From positions 1 through 64,000 of the forward strand of contig CALNHX010003578.1 in NCBI GenBank assembly GCA_940337035.1: 64,000 nt of DNA, written 5' to 3'. The notes under the pieces are model-generated. The model saw only the letters and a list, made by a program, of their open reading frames with translations, was not told the origin of the DNA and did not search any database. The position numbers and the translations under genes are program-made. The stretch's first letter is position 1, and each line of letters opens with the position of its first letter. The stretch comes from Agriotes lineatus (taxonomy: Eukaryota; Arthropoda; Insecta; Coleoptera; Elateridae). Below are positions 12,116-23,176 of the stretch, piece after piece.

Positions 12116-13792
12116 AAAATGTCTTGAACATAAACACAGAAATAAACCAACACATAGTCGTACAAACAGAACCAGGTATTAGTAGAAAACAAAACAAAGT
12201 AAAAAACAAGAAAACAATAACATTAACAGACAAAGAATAACTAAAAAAAAAGAGAGAAAGAAAGAGAAAAGGAAATAAGACTAAGAGTTAAAATTAAGGC
12301 AGACCCTGAGAAACACTTGCAAGCTAAAGAGAAAGAAAAACAAAGAAGTGCAGCAAGACGAGCAACGGGTAAAATTAAAAAGGTAGCAGAACTGAAACCT
12401 AGAGAACACAGAGCACAAAAGAAAATGTGGAGAGAGTCAAAACAAAGGTTAGTGAAACAAAAAACAATAACTCAGCAAATCAACCAAACAAATGACGTCC
12501 AAATTAATATTAATATTTCAAGCAATAAGAAAGTATTAGGTCGAAAGAAAGTTAAGTTAAATCGTACGAAAGTGTTTAGACAATTAGAAAAAAAAACAGA
12601 AAAATAATAGACTAGAAAGAGATTTGAGAAAATATAGGCTAAAATGCGATAGAATTACAAGAAAGTTAAACGAAAAGTCAAGGGAATCTGCACCGTCATG
12701 CGAAAAAAAGCAGAAATAATAGCAAAAGGAAGAGATTCTGTTATAAAATATCTTACTTTTGGTGCAATCTTGGAAAAGCAGCTCATTAACAAAACTGGCG
12801 AAAATGATCATGAATCCAAAAAAATTGTAGCAAAAATTTTTGATAGTAATATAATGAAGCGTTATAAATGTACACCTGAAGCTCAAAAGATTGTAAGTAA
12901 ACAAATACTAAAAAGACATCGTGAAGGAAATTTTAAAGGTAAAAGGCGATTTTTAAATAAATACACCAAAGACAAATCAACGGTTAAGACATTCTTAGCA
13001 GAAAATTCATGCATTCAGCCAGGTAGGCGCGATACCATAACAAGAAATAGAAAGAAAAAATAAAAATATTATTTGCTGGATAGTTTTAAAAATCTACACA
13101 AATAGTTTATAGCAACGTCAAGAAAATGTCCATTCTCTTATTTTTGTAAGCTTAAACCATTTTGGTTCGTACAACAACGCATTTCTGACAGAGACACCCC
13201 TGATTATGTAAGAAGTGTGCAAAAATAAAATTTATTTTTAAAAAACTTCATAAAAAATTGTTTTTTGAGTTCAGCTAATATTTCTCAAAATCTGAAAAAA
13301 ATAAAGTGTGACATTGAGAAATACGAATATATGTATAATATATGCCCACAATGTACAAACAACATTATTAAATCTCCAACTATAGGCATAAATATAATTT
13401 ATTGGCAGTGGGTTAACAATAAAGAAACTAGTTTAGGAAAAGGACACAAACAATTTGAAGTTAACATAACAGCGAAACAAAAGATATATTGTAATACCGA
13501 AGATTGTGTGAACGAAGGTAATAAATTATTACCAGTGTACTCTCAGCATAGTTACAATATCTATAATCAGCAAGTAACATTCAACAATCGAAAATTAAAT
13601 TTAAAATCAAATGCAGTTATAGTTATCATAGAGTTTTTAGAAAATTATGCTGGAAAGTACAGCAGCAAAATCCAAATTTGTCATTTTGGAGCGTCACGTC
13701 CGCAAATTACTTTGCATACCGGTGCATTATACTATTTGGATAGTTTCATAGTAATTAACCCAGCAAATAAAATATTACATGTGTTGTATTAA
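12116..13792 (+). pseudogene. Broken member of an unnamed multicopy arthropod family, probably transposase-derived
   Basis: The array's final unit runs into KTITLTDKE, then after a small frameshift into a very basic block (EKQRSAARRATGKIKK, KPREHRAQKKMWRESKQR; 12317-12607). A short frameshifted coiled coil follows, and then 12698-13063 with GRRDTITRNRKKK. Beyond a stop the same protein continues (KYYLLDSFKNLHK, FCKLKPFWFV, DRDT; 13063-13210). The last part is 13265-13792, with a CPQC motif, YWQWV, and ENYAGKYSSKIQICHFGAS then QITLHTG. From memory, this order of blocks matches a large uncharacterised family in insects and cnidarians. The ENY...HFG...LHTG block resembles an RNase H-type catalytic core, so a transposase origin is likely, but that is inference. 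At least four frameshifts or stops break it. The later acidic motifs of the family are absent. Confidence 0.6.
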
Positions 13793-13815
13793 TTATAGAT
13801 TAATTAATAGCTATT

Positions 13816-13902
13816 TAAGATACAAGTTGCAAAATGAACGTGTTTTACGCACTAGACGCACGTCGTGTGCGTAAATCACGGAGTTTTGCAATGTGTATCT
13901 TA
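13816..13902. repeat. Imperfect inverted repeat just upstream of the Crypton
   Basis: The left arm starting TAAGATACAAGTTGCAAAA pairs imperfectly with the right arm ending TTTTGCAATGTGTATCTTA. Around the centre, TTTTACGCAC pairs with GTGCGTAAA. It lies between the broken gene and the recombinase at 14098, and could mark an element boundary or a small foldback element. Confidence 0.6.
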
Positions 13903-14097
13903 CAAGATTTTTTCTACATACGTTTCAAAAACAACAAATAGGAGTAAAATAATTTCGTTCATGAAATGCCGAATTAGATATGCTTGTAGGCGTGCGTCAG
14001 TTACTTGGTTGTTAGGTAATTTTTCAGATCGTTGTTTACAAACAAGATTCGTTTGATATAAACGCGTTGTGTATTTAAAATCTCCGACTAGGCAAAA

Positions 14098-15254
14098 ATG
14101 AGCGATTCCGAGCTTCCATCCGATATTGAAGATGCAGCAGAGGCCGCAGTTTCGACGCTGATACCGGAAAAATCAAGATCCGTCTACAATGCAACCTACG
14201 AAAAATTCAAGGGATGGTGTGACCGAAAAAATGTGCGTGCTGTCGCAGAAAAGGTTGTGCTGGCATATTTCTCTGACCTTTCTTCGACTTATAAGCCCTC
14301 TACGTTATGGAGCACCTATTCTATGCTGCGATCCATGATATATTTCAAGAGAAACCTGGACATTAGCAAATATGCGAATGTTATCGCCTTCCTAAAAAGA
14401 AAAGCCGAGGGATATAGGCCTAAAAAGTCGAAAATTTTTACAAGGGAAGAAATCGAAAGGTTTTTGAAGGAAGCGGACGATAAACATTATTTGTTAATGA
14501 AAGTAAGTGCAGTATTTCACCAAATTCTTATATGCAGCACATCACTAACGTTTTATTTAAATTCTAGGTAGCCGTAATTGTTGGTTTATCCGGAGCTTGT
14601 CGCAGGGAGGAGCTTACATTCATGCGAGTAACTGATATTGAGGATGCCAGTACTTTCATAAAAATTAATATTCCATTCACGAAAACCAAGGTTTCAAGAA
14701 TGTTTACAGTAACAGAGGGAAACATCGGTGGCATTAATTTTTTGGAAATTTTTCGCAAGTATGCTAGTCTACGCCCGTGCAGTACGGACCATCAACGATT
14801 TTTCGTTGGCTACAGAAATGGTAAATGTATTGTGCAGCCTGTAGGCATAAACACAATTGGTGCTATACCTAAAAAAATTGTTGGTTTTCTTGGACTTTCA
14901 AACTGTGAAGAATATACTGGGCACTGCTTCCGCCGATGTTCTGCTTCGTTTTAGGCTGATGCTGGTGCGAGCATGTCGACACTCAAAAGGCACGGCGGCT
15001 GGCGATCAAGTTCTGTCGCTGAGAGTTACGTCGAAAGTTCCTTGGAATATAAGGAGAGCATAGCAAATAAGATTTTGGGTGAAAAGGAAAGAGAACCAGT
15101 AAAGGTACAGGCACCTTTTTGTGCGGCTACATCATTTCCTGCGATTTCTAAGAATATGCAAATGTTACAAGAGAAAGATAATTTAAGTGTAGCATCATCA
15201 AGTGCCCATTTTCATCAATTAAATAATTGTGTTGTACATATTTACCAAAAATAA
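14098..15254 (+). pseudogene. Crypton-type tyrosine recombinase, one nonsense mutation
   Basis: Exon 1 is 14098-14502 and exon 2 is 14568-15254, with a 65-bp GTAAGT...AG intron of phase 0. The product would be about 363 residues, a normal size for an insect Crypton recombinase. The N-terminal half is the SAM-like DNA-binding domain (IPEKSRSVYNATYEKFKGWC). Catalytic-domain motifs in order are SGACRREEL (Arg), a TKTK Lys, TGHCFRR (His-x-x-Arg), LKRHGGW (His) and SVAESYVE (the nucleophilic Tyr). The frame is intact except for TAG at 14952-14954, where a Leu codon is expected by comparison with the copy at 28192-28629. It lies between the HxxR box and the Tyr, so the product would lose the nucleophile. 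The family moves circular DNA by recombination; activity of this copy is not expected. Confidence 0.9.
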
Positions 15255-15278
15255 AAACTTAGTTAACTGTTGTGTTAG

Positions 15279-15300
15279 TTTTAAGCACTAGTGCTTAAAA
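15279..15300. repeat. Perfect 22-bp palindrome after the Crypton
   Basis: The arms TTTTAAGCACT and AGTGCTTAAAA are perfectly complementary with no spacer. A degenerate second version (TTTTACGCACTAGTTCCTAAAA) follows directly at about 15311-15332. It lies just downstream of the recombinase stop and may be part of the element's end. Confidence 0.7.
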
Positions 15301-15459
15301 GTAAACTCTTTTACGCACTAGTTCCTAAAAGAATGTCGTTTCGATACTCAAATAACAATCAAAACGGTAACTTTTTGAAACGTTTGTAGAAAAACTATTT
15401 TAAACACATTTGTTATGAGAAAACCAAAAGAAAAGGAGCCAAGACAAACTAGTTCTTGT

Positions 15460-15920
15460 TTTCTCAGCCTTTTACTTCATCGGTTATATCCAGACCGTCT
15501 CCCTCTGTAATGATAATTTCGGAAGAATCTGAATCCGAAGATTCCGAGGTGAAGGTAGCCAGCCGGGATTATAGGGATAGATCTCTACAAGTAAGTTTTT
15601 ACTGCAAAACGTTTTTATTTAGTTAGTAAATCCTGATATTACATGGCGTTGTTGTTTCTAAATGGGAAAAATTACTTGATACCGGAAATAAAATATGTCC
15701 TGTCTGTATCCAATCAATTGAGGATGAGGCAGCTCATCTAACAAGGCATGAAAAGAACCGTCATATACAGGAAAAATCGCAGAATTACTCGAATCTTTAG
15801 ATAAAAATAGACTGACAGTTGCAGTTAAACTGAAACGATAAAGAAGCTGACCTGCGGTTAATTAATTAAAATAATCAGTGGTAGTAAAAAATCGCAGATT
15901 AACCCCCTAAAGGTTCGTAC
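15460..15920 (+). pseudogene. Relic with a C2H2-like finger
   Basis: An acidic exon-like segment (ISEESESEDSEVKVASRDYR) ends at a good donor (GTAAGT at about 15591). After a short gap the frame reads KWEKLLDTGNKICPVCIQSI and then DEAAHLTRHEKNRH, a CX2C...HX4-5H finger spacing, followed by a frameshifted amphipathic segment ending LTVAVKLKR. Insect genomes carry many multicopy genes with a CPxC...HLxRHxxxxH finger followed by such a helix, but I cannot name this one. Stops follow from 15840. It sits between the Crypton and a SINE-like tRNA relic and may be a captured or transposon-linked fragment. Assignment is weak. Confidence 0.35.
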
Positions 15921-15944
15921 TACACGGAAGCTCTAAAAATCTTC

Positions 15945-16070
15945 ACTTGACGCGATGGCCGAGCTAACTCAAATTCGGCAATATGGTCGTGGGTTCAAAC
16001 CACCAGCTGTGTACCCTGCAAAGTCTTCAAAAGAAAGGATATGGGCGCCAGAAATCAGATGATTTCGAAT
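15945..16070 (+). mobile_element. tRNA-derived SINE-like sequence
   Basis: An A-box-like segment (TGGCCGAGCTAA, about 15957-15968) and a B-box-like segment (GGTTCAAACCA, 15992-16002) have tRNA-like spacing. The surrounding bases do not fold into a full cloverleaf with matching acceptor ends. This fits a tRNA-derived SINE head better than a working tRNA gene. Confidence 0.5.
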
Positions 16071-17080
16071 AATTTAAATAAACTACAAATGACTAGCGTT
16101 TATTTAATAACTACTGAATAATCTGTAGTATGGTAATGCAATAATAAATAATCAAAACAATTTGATCACAAATAATGTCATAGTAGAGCTATGCAAGTTA
16201 AATGAAGGTTGCGTCACGCAATAAGAAACCGCTTTTTGGGTTATTCAATTAAAAATAAATCGAGTGGTATGCATACCGCTGTCATTTAAAAAAAACCTTT
16301 CTGTTCAGGCTATTGAAAGCAAAAAGCGTGAATGCTCCTTTTACAAAGGTTAAATTACACACATGAATTGTAGCTTTAAATATTAATCGTAATTAAATAT
16401 ACGCATTAAGCTTCAAGTATTAAAATAGATTGACTGTATGAGATTAAACTTTATATATTAATAACAACGGAAAGTACAAATTTAAACTGGCCGAATCTGC
16501 TTAAAAGCAGGAAGACCGTCCACTTTTAAAGTAGTATGATATAACACCAATAATCACTAACCTCCGACGCCCAAGGCTGCTGTTAACCAAAGGTTGGCCA
16601 GGAGTTGCTATGCCCGGGGGAGAAAGCGCCGGGGATGCGTCCGTAATTGCAGAAAAGCCATTCACAAGCCGCAGGAGCTAGGTAGAACGGCAACCTTACT
16701 TCCAAGATTAAATTCTCTGATAAAACTGTCGATTAAGAGCTAAATAAATGCAATTAATAGGAGAATAACAAACAGAAAAACGACATCGTACCTGATTATA
16801 GCCAGCCCTTCAAAATTAATCGTCGTAGCGTAATAAAGCACGAACGGGACTTTTTAGGAACAAGTTGCTTCGTCGAGGTGCAGGAAGAATCCTAGCGCAT
16901 TCGGCCACTAACGAAAAACAGCTGAACGCTGCGACCTCGCGATAAGCACGTGGAAGTTTTTGGGTTTTCCAGAATCGGTAAATGAGCGAACTAATAAATT
17001 GAAATAATTCGAAATACAATGTATTATAATTCAAATAAAAATATACAGGTTAGGCCTGAAATAATTGGTATATGGAGAAA
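16071..17080. other. No gene recognised
   Basis: About 1 kb without a supported reading frame. A moderately GC-rich island at about 16560-16720 (CCCGGGGGAGAAAGCGCCGG) stands out against AT-rich flanks and may be a remnant of an untranslated retroelement region. The open frame of 72 codons on the reverse strand at 16816-17034 matches nothing I know. Confidence 0.4.
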
Positions 17081-17084
17081 ACAT

Positions 17085-17830
17085 TCGAGCGAAGCCGAAA
17101 AATTCTTTCAAAACAAGCTCAATATAAATTAAGTATGGGTCTTATCGCGCAACACAATTGTCGAATGTTGCTCATGAATGATGTTCCTAAACTTTTAATA
17201 CCTAGCTAGCATTACAGATTCATAAATAGCGAAAAACATAAACTGTGGAAGGACAAAGACTACCCAAATAATTCATTTGTCGACAACTGCAATATCTAAA
17301 ATAAAAAAAATCAATAATGATAGATGAAACTACGGATACCTCTACGAAAAAATGTTTGGCAGTTTTGTAACGTTTGGTACGAACCAAAGTTCCATATATT
17401 TTCACTAACAGAGGTATAGGATTGCTCTGCAAATGGTTTTACCAAAACCATTTTGGAGCTACTGGAAAAATTTGATATCAAACATAATAATATAATCGGT
17501 TTCGGTGCAGATAACGCTTCTGTTATAATGGGTCAAATAAGGCGTACAAGCAAAACTAAAAGAAATAGTAATTGCAAATATTTTTTCATTGGTTGTTTAA
17601 GCCATTCCCTGCATTTGTGTGCATCAGAAACGGCTAAAAATTCCTTCTACAGTAGATTAATATGTTCAGGATATTTAGAATTATATATCTAGAAGTTCAC
17701 AAAGATTCAAAATGTATCAAGAATTTCAAGAATTTGTTGATATGAAACCCCACAAACTGTTGAAGCTAAGTCAAACTCGATGGCTAGCATTAGTGGCAAT
17801 GTGCAAACACATGTATGTTAAAATACAATT
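17085..17830 (+). pseudogene. hAT-superfamily transposase relic, first half
   Basis: Scattered frames give LSMGLIAQHN and NDVPKLL (about 17125-17190), then MIDETTDTSTKKCLAVL (about 17320-17370), then an open run 17453-17692 with LEKFDIKHNNIIGFGADNAS and CLSHSLHLCASETAKNS, and finally KLLKLSQTRWLALVAM (17757-17804). This order (IDExTD, GFxADNAS, CxxHxxHLCxSxA, TRWL) is that of BED-type hAT transposases. The DETTD and ADNAS acidic residues belong to the RNase H core. There are several stops and frameshifts. The next expected motif after TRWL is absent here but turns up at 25092 on the same strand, so this gene appears to be split by a large insertion. Confidence 0.85.
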
Positions 17831-17861
17831 TTTTTTTATCTACTTTGCGTTCGTACTGAGG

Positions 17862-17893
17862 CTATTACGATACTCGTTTGCGTATCGTAATAG
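17862..17893. repeat. 12-bp hairpin
   Basis: CTATTACGATAC and GTATCGTAATAG are perfectly complementary with an 8-base loop. It lies about 60 bp inside the left edge of the DNA that splits the hAT gene. Confidence 0.75.
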
Positions 17894-17947
17894 ACAAAAA
17901 GCGATGCTATAGTCACTTATAATATCATGAGTAGTCACAGTTATGTC

Positions 17948-18071
17948 GACTATTTTTGCGGTGCTGTCATGAATGTCCATTGCGCTTTGGTACGATTAGG
18001 ACGAGTGCGCTAGCACGAGTCCTAATCCCAGCGCAATGGACATAAGTAGTGATACCACCTCAAAAATAATC
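17948..18071. mobile_element. Foldback/MITE-like inverted repeat
   Basis: Two arms of about 53 bp (17948-18002 and 18019-18071) pair imperfectly around GAGTGCGCTAGCAC. The best-paired core is TGTCCATTGCGC with GCGCAATGGACA. A coding role is not supported. Confidence 0.75.
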
Positions 18072-18821
18072 TACTTAATTTTGACTAAGAATGGTATTCA
18101 AGGGACTATTTATTGAACCAAACTATTTTTTCAAATTAGTTTTCAGTAAATCTAGTAACAAACTACGCAATTTCTATAGTAACAAAACACTAATATTGAC
18201 TTTTTCTAATAAAAATCACTTTTGTATAAAATAGTCACTTGAATACCTTCTAGGAAGTTATATCCACTGATAATTTTTTTATTGCTCAAGAAACGTCAGA
18301 ATTCTGGATTTTCATTGGTCACTTTTTGATAGATGACAGGTGAATTGAATAGTCAAAATTATACCCATTCGGAGTCACGTGCCTTTTGTCTATCACTGTT
18401 CAGCTTTAGTAAAATTTATTTATTTATGTATGCAACCAACAGTTACCACCAAATAAAGGTTGCAGTATTACATATATACCTATAAGAAAATACAAAAATA
18501 GAGATACTGTAATAATAATATGTAGTAATCATACTAAAAGACACACACAATTAATTTATAAGAAAAAATAAAATAAATGCGGAATCTACATATTCGCAGT
18601 TGCGAATAAAAGTTAATACTAAACGAAGTGTCAGTGTAGTGCCACGACAGAAGCACAACACCGGCATCGGGTTCCCCATTAACAGCGTACAATAATAGAT
18701 GAAATGAAAGAAATTCGAAAAAAAGGCATGTCGATTAAAACAACTCATTTTATAATTTGACGTTTCTAATCTGTCAGATTATATTTTTCGTGCAAGTGTT
18801 GAGATAAAGAAACCATCGGAC

Positions 18822-20049
18822 ATGCGGTACAACGAGCAGTCGCAACAACTAATTTTGAATGTTATGCGTTTTTTTGATGACGAGTACGAGAATATTAAAA
18901 ATGGGAAACCAACAGTTTCACCCTCCTGGGAAACCAACGGTTTCACCCTCCAACATTGATCGCCATTCTCTTGCATTAAATGTCTCGGAGAGCACAATTT
19001 ATAAATTAAAGAAAGACGGGATACGGTACATTATTTACTGAAAATAAGACCCAGAAAGTGAAGCACGCAAAAACGGAAGTCGACGAAGCAGTCAAGAACT
19101 CCATCAGGGACACTATAACAAAATGTATGTAGCTAAGGAATTTGTAACTATGGAAAGCCTTAAGAAATAGGCTTCAAATGGCAAAAAATCTTTAGGTTCT
19201 ATCTTATGGAACAACCAAATATTCAACTTAAGAGAACCAAATTTCTTAGAGAGTATATGGCAAATTTAAATTCGGAATCTCCTTTGAAGCCCGTTTTTTT
19301 AGATGAGACATGGATTTTTAGTAAACGTTCATTTAGAAAAAGCTGGCAACATGGTAGTTTAGAAACAACATCCAAACAATCAGGGGAGGGATATCGATCT
19401 ATAGTTGTTCATGCTGGCAGTGCTGAAGGTTTTGTAGATAATTCTAGTTTAGTGTTTAAGTGCGGGACACAAAAAGGTGATTATCATGATAGCATGAATA
19501 GGCAAAACTTTGAACGTTGGTTTAAAACACAATTTGTTCCAAATTTAACAACAAAATCTCTGATTATTATGGATAACGCTAGCTATCACAGTGGTTTAGC
19601 GGAAGAAAATCCTATTAAATCTTGGTCAAAACTAAAATTAATAAACTGGCTGAAATTAAGAAATATAGATTTTCCTGAACATGCCAAGAAATACGAAATA
19701 TGGTCGATTGTAGCACTGAATAAACCTACTTCAAAAAAATATCATCTATCTAGACGAATATGTTAAACAATTTGGTCATAAAATGTTAAGACTGCCTTCT
19801 TACCATGCTCATTATAATGCGATAGAAATGGTTTGGTCATCTTGCAAAGAAGATACGACAATCTAATTGGAAATACGCATTCAACTCCAAGTGAAATTGT
19901 TGAAACTTGGAATAAGGTGTTGGAACGAAATTACAGCCGAAAAATGGGAAAAACATGTTGAGCATGTGGAAAATCTCGTAAAACAATCGTGGGAAGTTGA
20001 AAAACATTGTGATGCTTCAGATATAGAAACTTATAATCAGTTTAGGTGA
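18822..20049 (+). pseudogene. IS630/Tc1/mariner-type transposase relic
   Basis: The start at 18822 reads MRYNEQSQQLILNVMRFFDD. A 25-bp tandem duplication at 18903-18952 breaks the frame near KPTVSPS. The HTH part continues as LNVSESTIYKLKKDG. The catalytic part is the open run 19206-19766: FLDETWIFSKRS (first Asp), GYRSIVVHAGSAEGF, KGDYHDSMN, and LIIMDNASYHS (second Asp). After a one-base shift near 19740 it resumes with FGHKMLRLPSYHAHYNAIE, where IE gives the third acidic residue, then a stop. The tail continues at 19867-20049. All three acidic residues survive, but at least three lesions break the gene. Known insect members of this family share the GDYHD and DNASYHS boxes. Confidence 0.88.
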
Positions 20050-20477
20050 TAAGAAGGACTATGATGATGATGATAGTGATTTTAATTCTGACGAGTTATA
20101 ACTTTGCGTGTTTGTGTTTGTTTAAAAAAACTGTTTTATGTGTTTTTTCTTATCCAATTTTCATTTAATTTACTTACATATTGTATATTTAGTATGGTTT
20201 TTTAGGTTATGTTGTGTTGAAATGAAAGCATACGAATAGGAAACCATGTGTTAATTTCTGTATAAATAACAACTACTTACTGAGTCGTTCAGGTGAACAT
20301 TTCATATGGACTAAGGTTTAGTAGTTTGTTTATATTGCATTCATTTATTAGGAAGATAATCGAATATGCATGAACAGAAATTTCCAATACGCAGTAGGCT
20401 TTTAATGTAGCAGCCAACATATCTTTATTATATTTACATTTTACGACACGTTATATTTTCTTTAACATGTAATAGTA

Positions 20478-20945
20478 TTTTATTTGTTCCTCACTTGTAA
20501 ACATCAATTTATCAAGTCACTGTATTAATCAAGAAAGTTTATTTTAACAAGTTACTAACTTGTAAAATCTTTTATTCGTTCCTCACTTGTAAACATCAAT
20601 TTATCAAGTCACTGTATTCACCTTGAAAATGTTTCTTAACTGGCTAGCCAGTTATATTTTACAAACGTGCTCATAGATAAATGATAGCGTGCAAAGCCAG
20701 AGTTGTCTTCCTTAGTATGTGTCATATTGATTAATTAAGTTGCTTGTCAGTTTGACATTTTGAATAAATCATAAATTTCTAGTTATTTACAAGTGAGGAA
20801 CAAATAAAACATTCAACAATACACACCAGGTAACCATTTTTACTGGCGCAAGGATATGACAGGCTCGCCTAACGGCTCGCCAGTCATCCCAATCCTATCG
20901 CCAGTAAAACCTGTTTTACCTGGCTTGTAATGTTAAATACTATAC
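20478..20945 (+). repeat. Foldback repeat family, copy 1 (with an extra half copy)
   Basis: The end motif TTTGTTCCTCACTTGTAAAC occurs at about 20490 and, with one change, at 20575. The reverse motif is at about 20785-20808. The core includes GTGCTCATAGATAAATGATA and a GTTTGACATTTTGAATAAA segment. An outer palindrome around GGCTCGCC...GCCAGTAAAAC ends at TAATGTTAAATACTAT (about 20926-20941). Confidence 0.85.
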
Positions 20946-21260
20946 AAGTTAACTGTCAGTTTTACAAACGTGCTCATAGATAAATGATAGCGTTCACAGT
21001 CAGAATTGTCTTCCTTAGTATGTGTCATATTGATGAATTCAGTTGCTTGTCAGTTTGACATTTTGAATAATAAATGGTAAATTTCTAAATTACAAGTGAA
21101 GAACAAATGAAATATTCAACAATACACGCAAGGCAACAAGTTGTACTGGCTCAAGAAGGTAACTGGGTCGCCTGCGGCTCGCCAGTCATATCCTTCTATT
21201 CGCCAGTAAAAACCCTCTTACCAAGCTAGTAATGTTAAATACTATAACCAAGCTAGTAAT
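20946..21260 (+). repeat. Foldback repeat family, copy 2
   Basis: It follows copy 1 directly and repeats the same core (GTGCTCATAGATAAATGATA) and the TAATGTTAAATACTAT end at about 21228. The internal end motif has drifted to TTACAAGTGAAGAACAAAT. Confidence 0.85.
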
Positions 21261-21621
21261 GTTAAATCAGTTTAATTTCATATAAGAGAAAAAACCCGTA
21301 GAAACCTTGTCTTAGAAATTGGCAGATGTCATGATAACCTACAAACCGAAATGTCATTTATTACCCTAAAATTGCATACGTAAATCACTAGATTATCACG
21401 TGACTCCGAATGGGTATAATTTTTACTATAGGTCGTTTATTTTTTAAAGATCCACCACCTGTTGCTTAATGTTGGCCAACGGAAAAATCACTAGTTATAG
21501 TTACTTTTGTGAGTTACAAATGGCAATTCTGCAAGTGAGCTGTCTCCTTAATTTCATGCGTCAAACCGTCAAACAACGCAAGCGCAACTCAAATAAAGTT
21601 GAATTTTCAAATTTTTGAATT

Positions 21622-22215
21622 ATGCCTGGGAAAGGAAGGAATTTACTCGACAAGAAATTGAAAACCGCCCTATTCCAATGTTCCCTCGAACTGAAAAACC
21701 TAGTCCCTTCTTTAAGTAGCCGACAGCTAGAAGAGAAACTTTCAAATATCTTTGCTGTGATTTCTTTGGATAAAATTAACTTCAAAATTTTAAACACTAA
21801 TTATTGTAGGTGTCTAGATGTACTGTCCGTAGTATGTTACACCCTTGTAATGCCGGCCAGGAAGTACAAACTTCCAAAACTTTCGGTGGCCGTAAAAAAT
21901 CTCCATTTTTTATGACCATTTCTTTCGAGAAGAATTAGGTCGCAAAATTTATGATTATAAACAAAGTGAAGAATATTTCACTCTAACAAAATTGTTAACA
22001 TTTGCACTGGACACTTTAGAGTATAAAGGGTCCCGATCATTGTTATACAAAATTTTGAAAGCCATGGGCTATAAATATAAAACGGAAAAATATAGAAAAA
22101 TTCTTGTCGAAAGGCCATACATAGCGGCGAAACCAATTAAATTCTTAAAAATGTATTTAAGATACAAAGAAGATTTCCCAAACATAAAATTTGTATACTT
22201 GGACGAGACGTCACC
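21622..22215 (+). pseudogene. Second IS630/Tc1-type transposase relic, N-terminal half only
   Basis: The reading goes MPGKGRNLLDKKLKTALFQC with an intron-like or frameshift gap, then GGRKKSPFF, TLTKLLTFALDTLEYKGSRS, LLYKILKAMGYKYKTEKYRK, and FPNIKFVYLDET (22184-22213). This is the HTH region and first catalytic Asp of the same transposase family as 18822-20049. Right after VYLDET the similarity stops, so the second and third acidic residues are missing. The truncation point may be the edge of a later insertion or deletion. The two relics share strand and family but are clearly different copies. Confidence 0.8.
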
Positions 22216-22741
22216 TCTTCTGCCAAATGTGCAAAATGTGTTGAACATGAATTTGATTATAAATCCATTATTTGGCCACACTTTATACATTTGTACATCA
22301 ATCGTGTTTCCTCAGTCGGTATGAGTTGCATAACTCGAGAAAAAAATGGAATTTTATGGCTGCTGCGTCAAAAAACATGATATTCCACAGAATCTGTAAC
22401 ACCCCTCTGCATAACACATTACACCATCCGGTAAATCCGTACCGTAAATCTAATTTTAAATAATTCAAATGCTCAAACTTCCGCCGGGCCAAATGTCAGT
22501 TTACAATTTACATTTAACAACCTAACCTCAATTTTGAGTGCTCGTTGTGGAAATACCCTAGCCATGTTGCCACGTATTCCTTTCAAAGAACATGCGACTT
22601 TGATCGATCTTTAAAAAAAACGGCCTATATATAATAAGAATACTAAAAACAGAGTAATTATTTTTTTAACGTTGGCAACCATAGGTACTTCGCTCCGTGT
22701 ACGTATCGAACTGTCAATAGTGTCAATCATAATTAATTGAT

Positions 22742-23065
22742 TCAAATAGGAAAAATTCTGACTGTGCTTGATTTAATCGTCACAAGACTTCCAGAATTAA
22801 GATTATGATTATAACGCTGTCTACGGATACCATTAGGTCGAAGGACACAGGCTAAATATAACAAAATGTAAAATTTACTTATTGATTGATAGCTACGTTT
22901 TGCCGCCAAGTTATGGAATAATTTTGTTAATACATAAATTATGTATTTAATTATTTTAGATTTTTGTACCGTTGTATGTGGGGTACATATAAAACACCGT
23001 TTCAATAAAGCTTGAAATTTGTTATATTTGGATTGACATCCATACATACAAAACCTCAAAAGCCT
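22742..23065 (-). pseudogene. Crypton recombinase fragment
   Basis: On the reverse strand the frame starts MRFCMYGCQSKYNKFQALLK, then RCF and QKSKI. It lines up with the SAM-like domain segment of the Crypton copies at 14098 (LRSMIYFKRNLDISKY) and 24349 (LRSCISIYMNVDMSKYHKLQ). The catalytic domain is not recognisable downstream. Only about 35 residues are diagnostic, so the outer limits are uncertain. Confidence 0.55.
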
Positions 23066-23176
23066 GGAGTGCAGGTTTGAATCTAAGAGAATAATGTTTT
23101 TATTATAACCAATTGCAATACATTTTTCGGAACCATATAAAACTAAATCTGCAAGAACTTACTTATGACCGTATGA

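Larger units (their letters stand above)
18355..21423. mobile_element. About 3.07-kb unit bounded by a perfect 27-bp inverted repeat
   Basis: Bases 18355-18381 are the exact reverse complement of 21397-21423; both contain CCATTCGGAGTCACGTG in opposite orientation. Just outside, ATAGT precedes the left arm and its complement follows the right arm, extending the match to about 33 bp with one mismatch. The interval holds a Tc1-like transposase relic (18822-20049) and foldback repeats (20478-21250). No clean target duplication is visible, so these may be the element's ends or two copies of a smaller repeat. Confidence 0.55.

Noticed and set aside
16816..17034. 72-codon reverse-strand frame
   Set aside because: No recognisable motif, no neighbours in frame, and length close to chance in this region.
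22742..23059. A separate 105-codon gene
   Set aside because: Only its first third is protein-like, and that part is a Crypton fragment; the rest is composition-driven.
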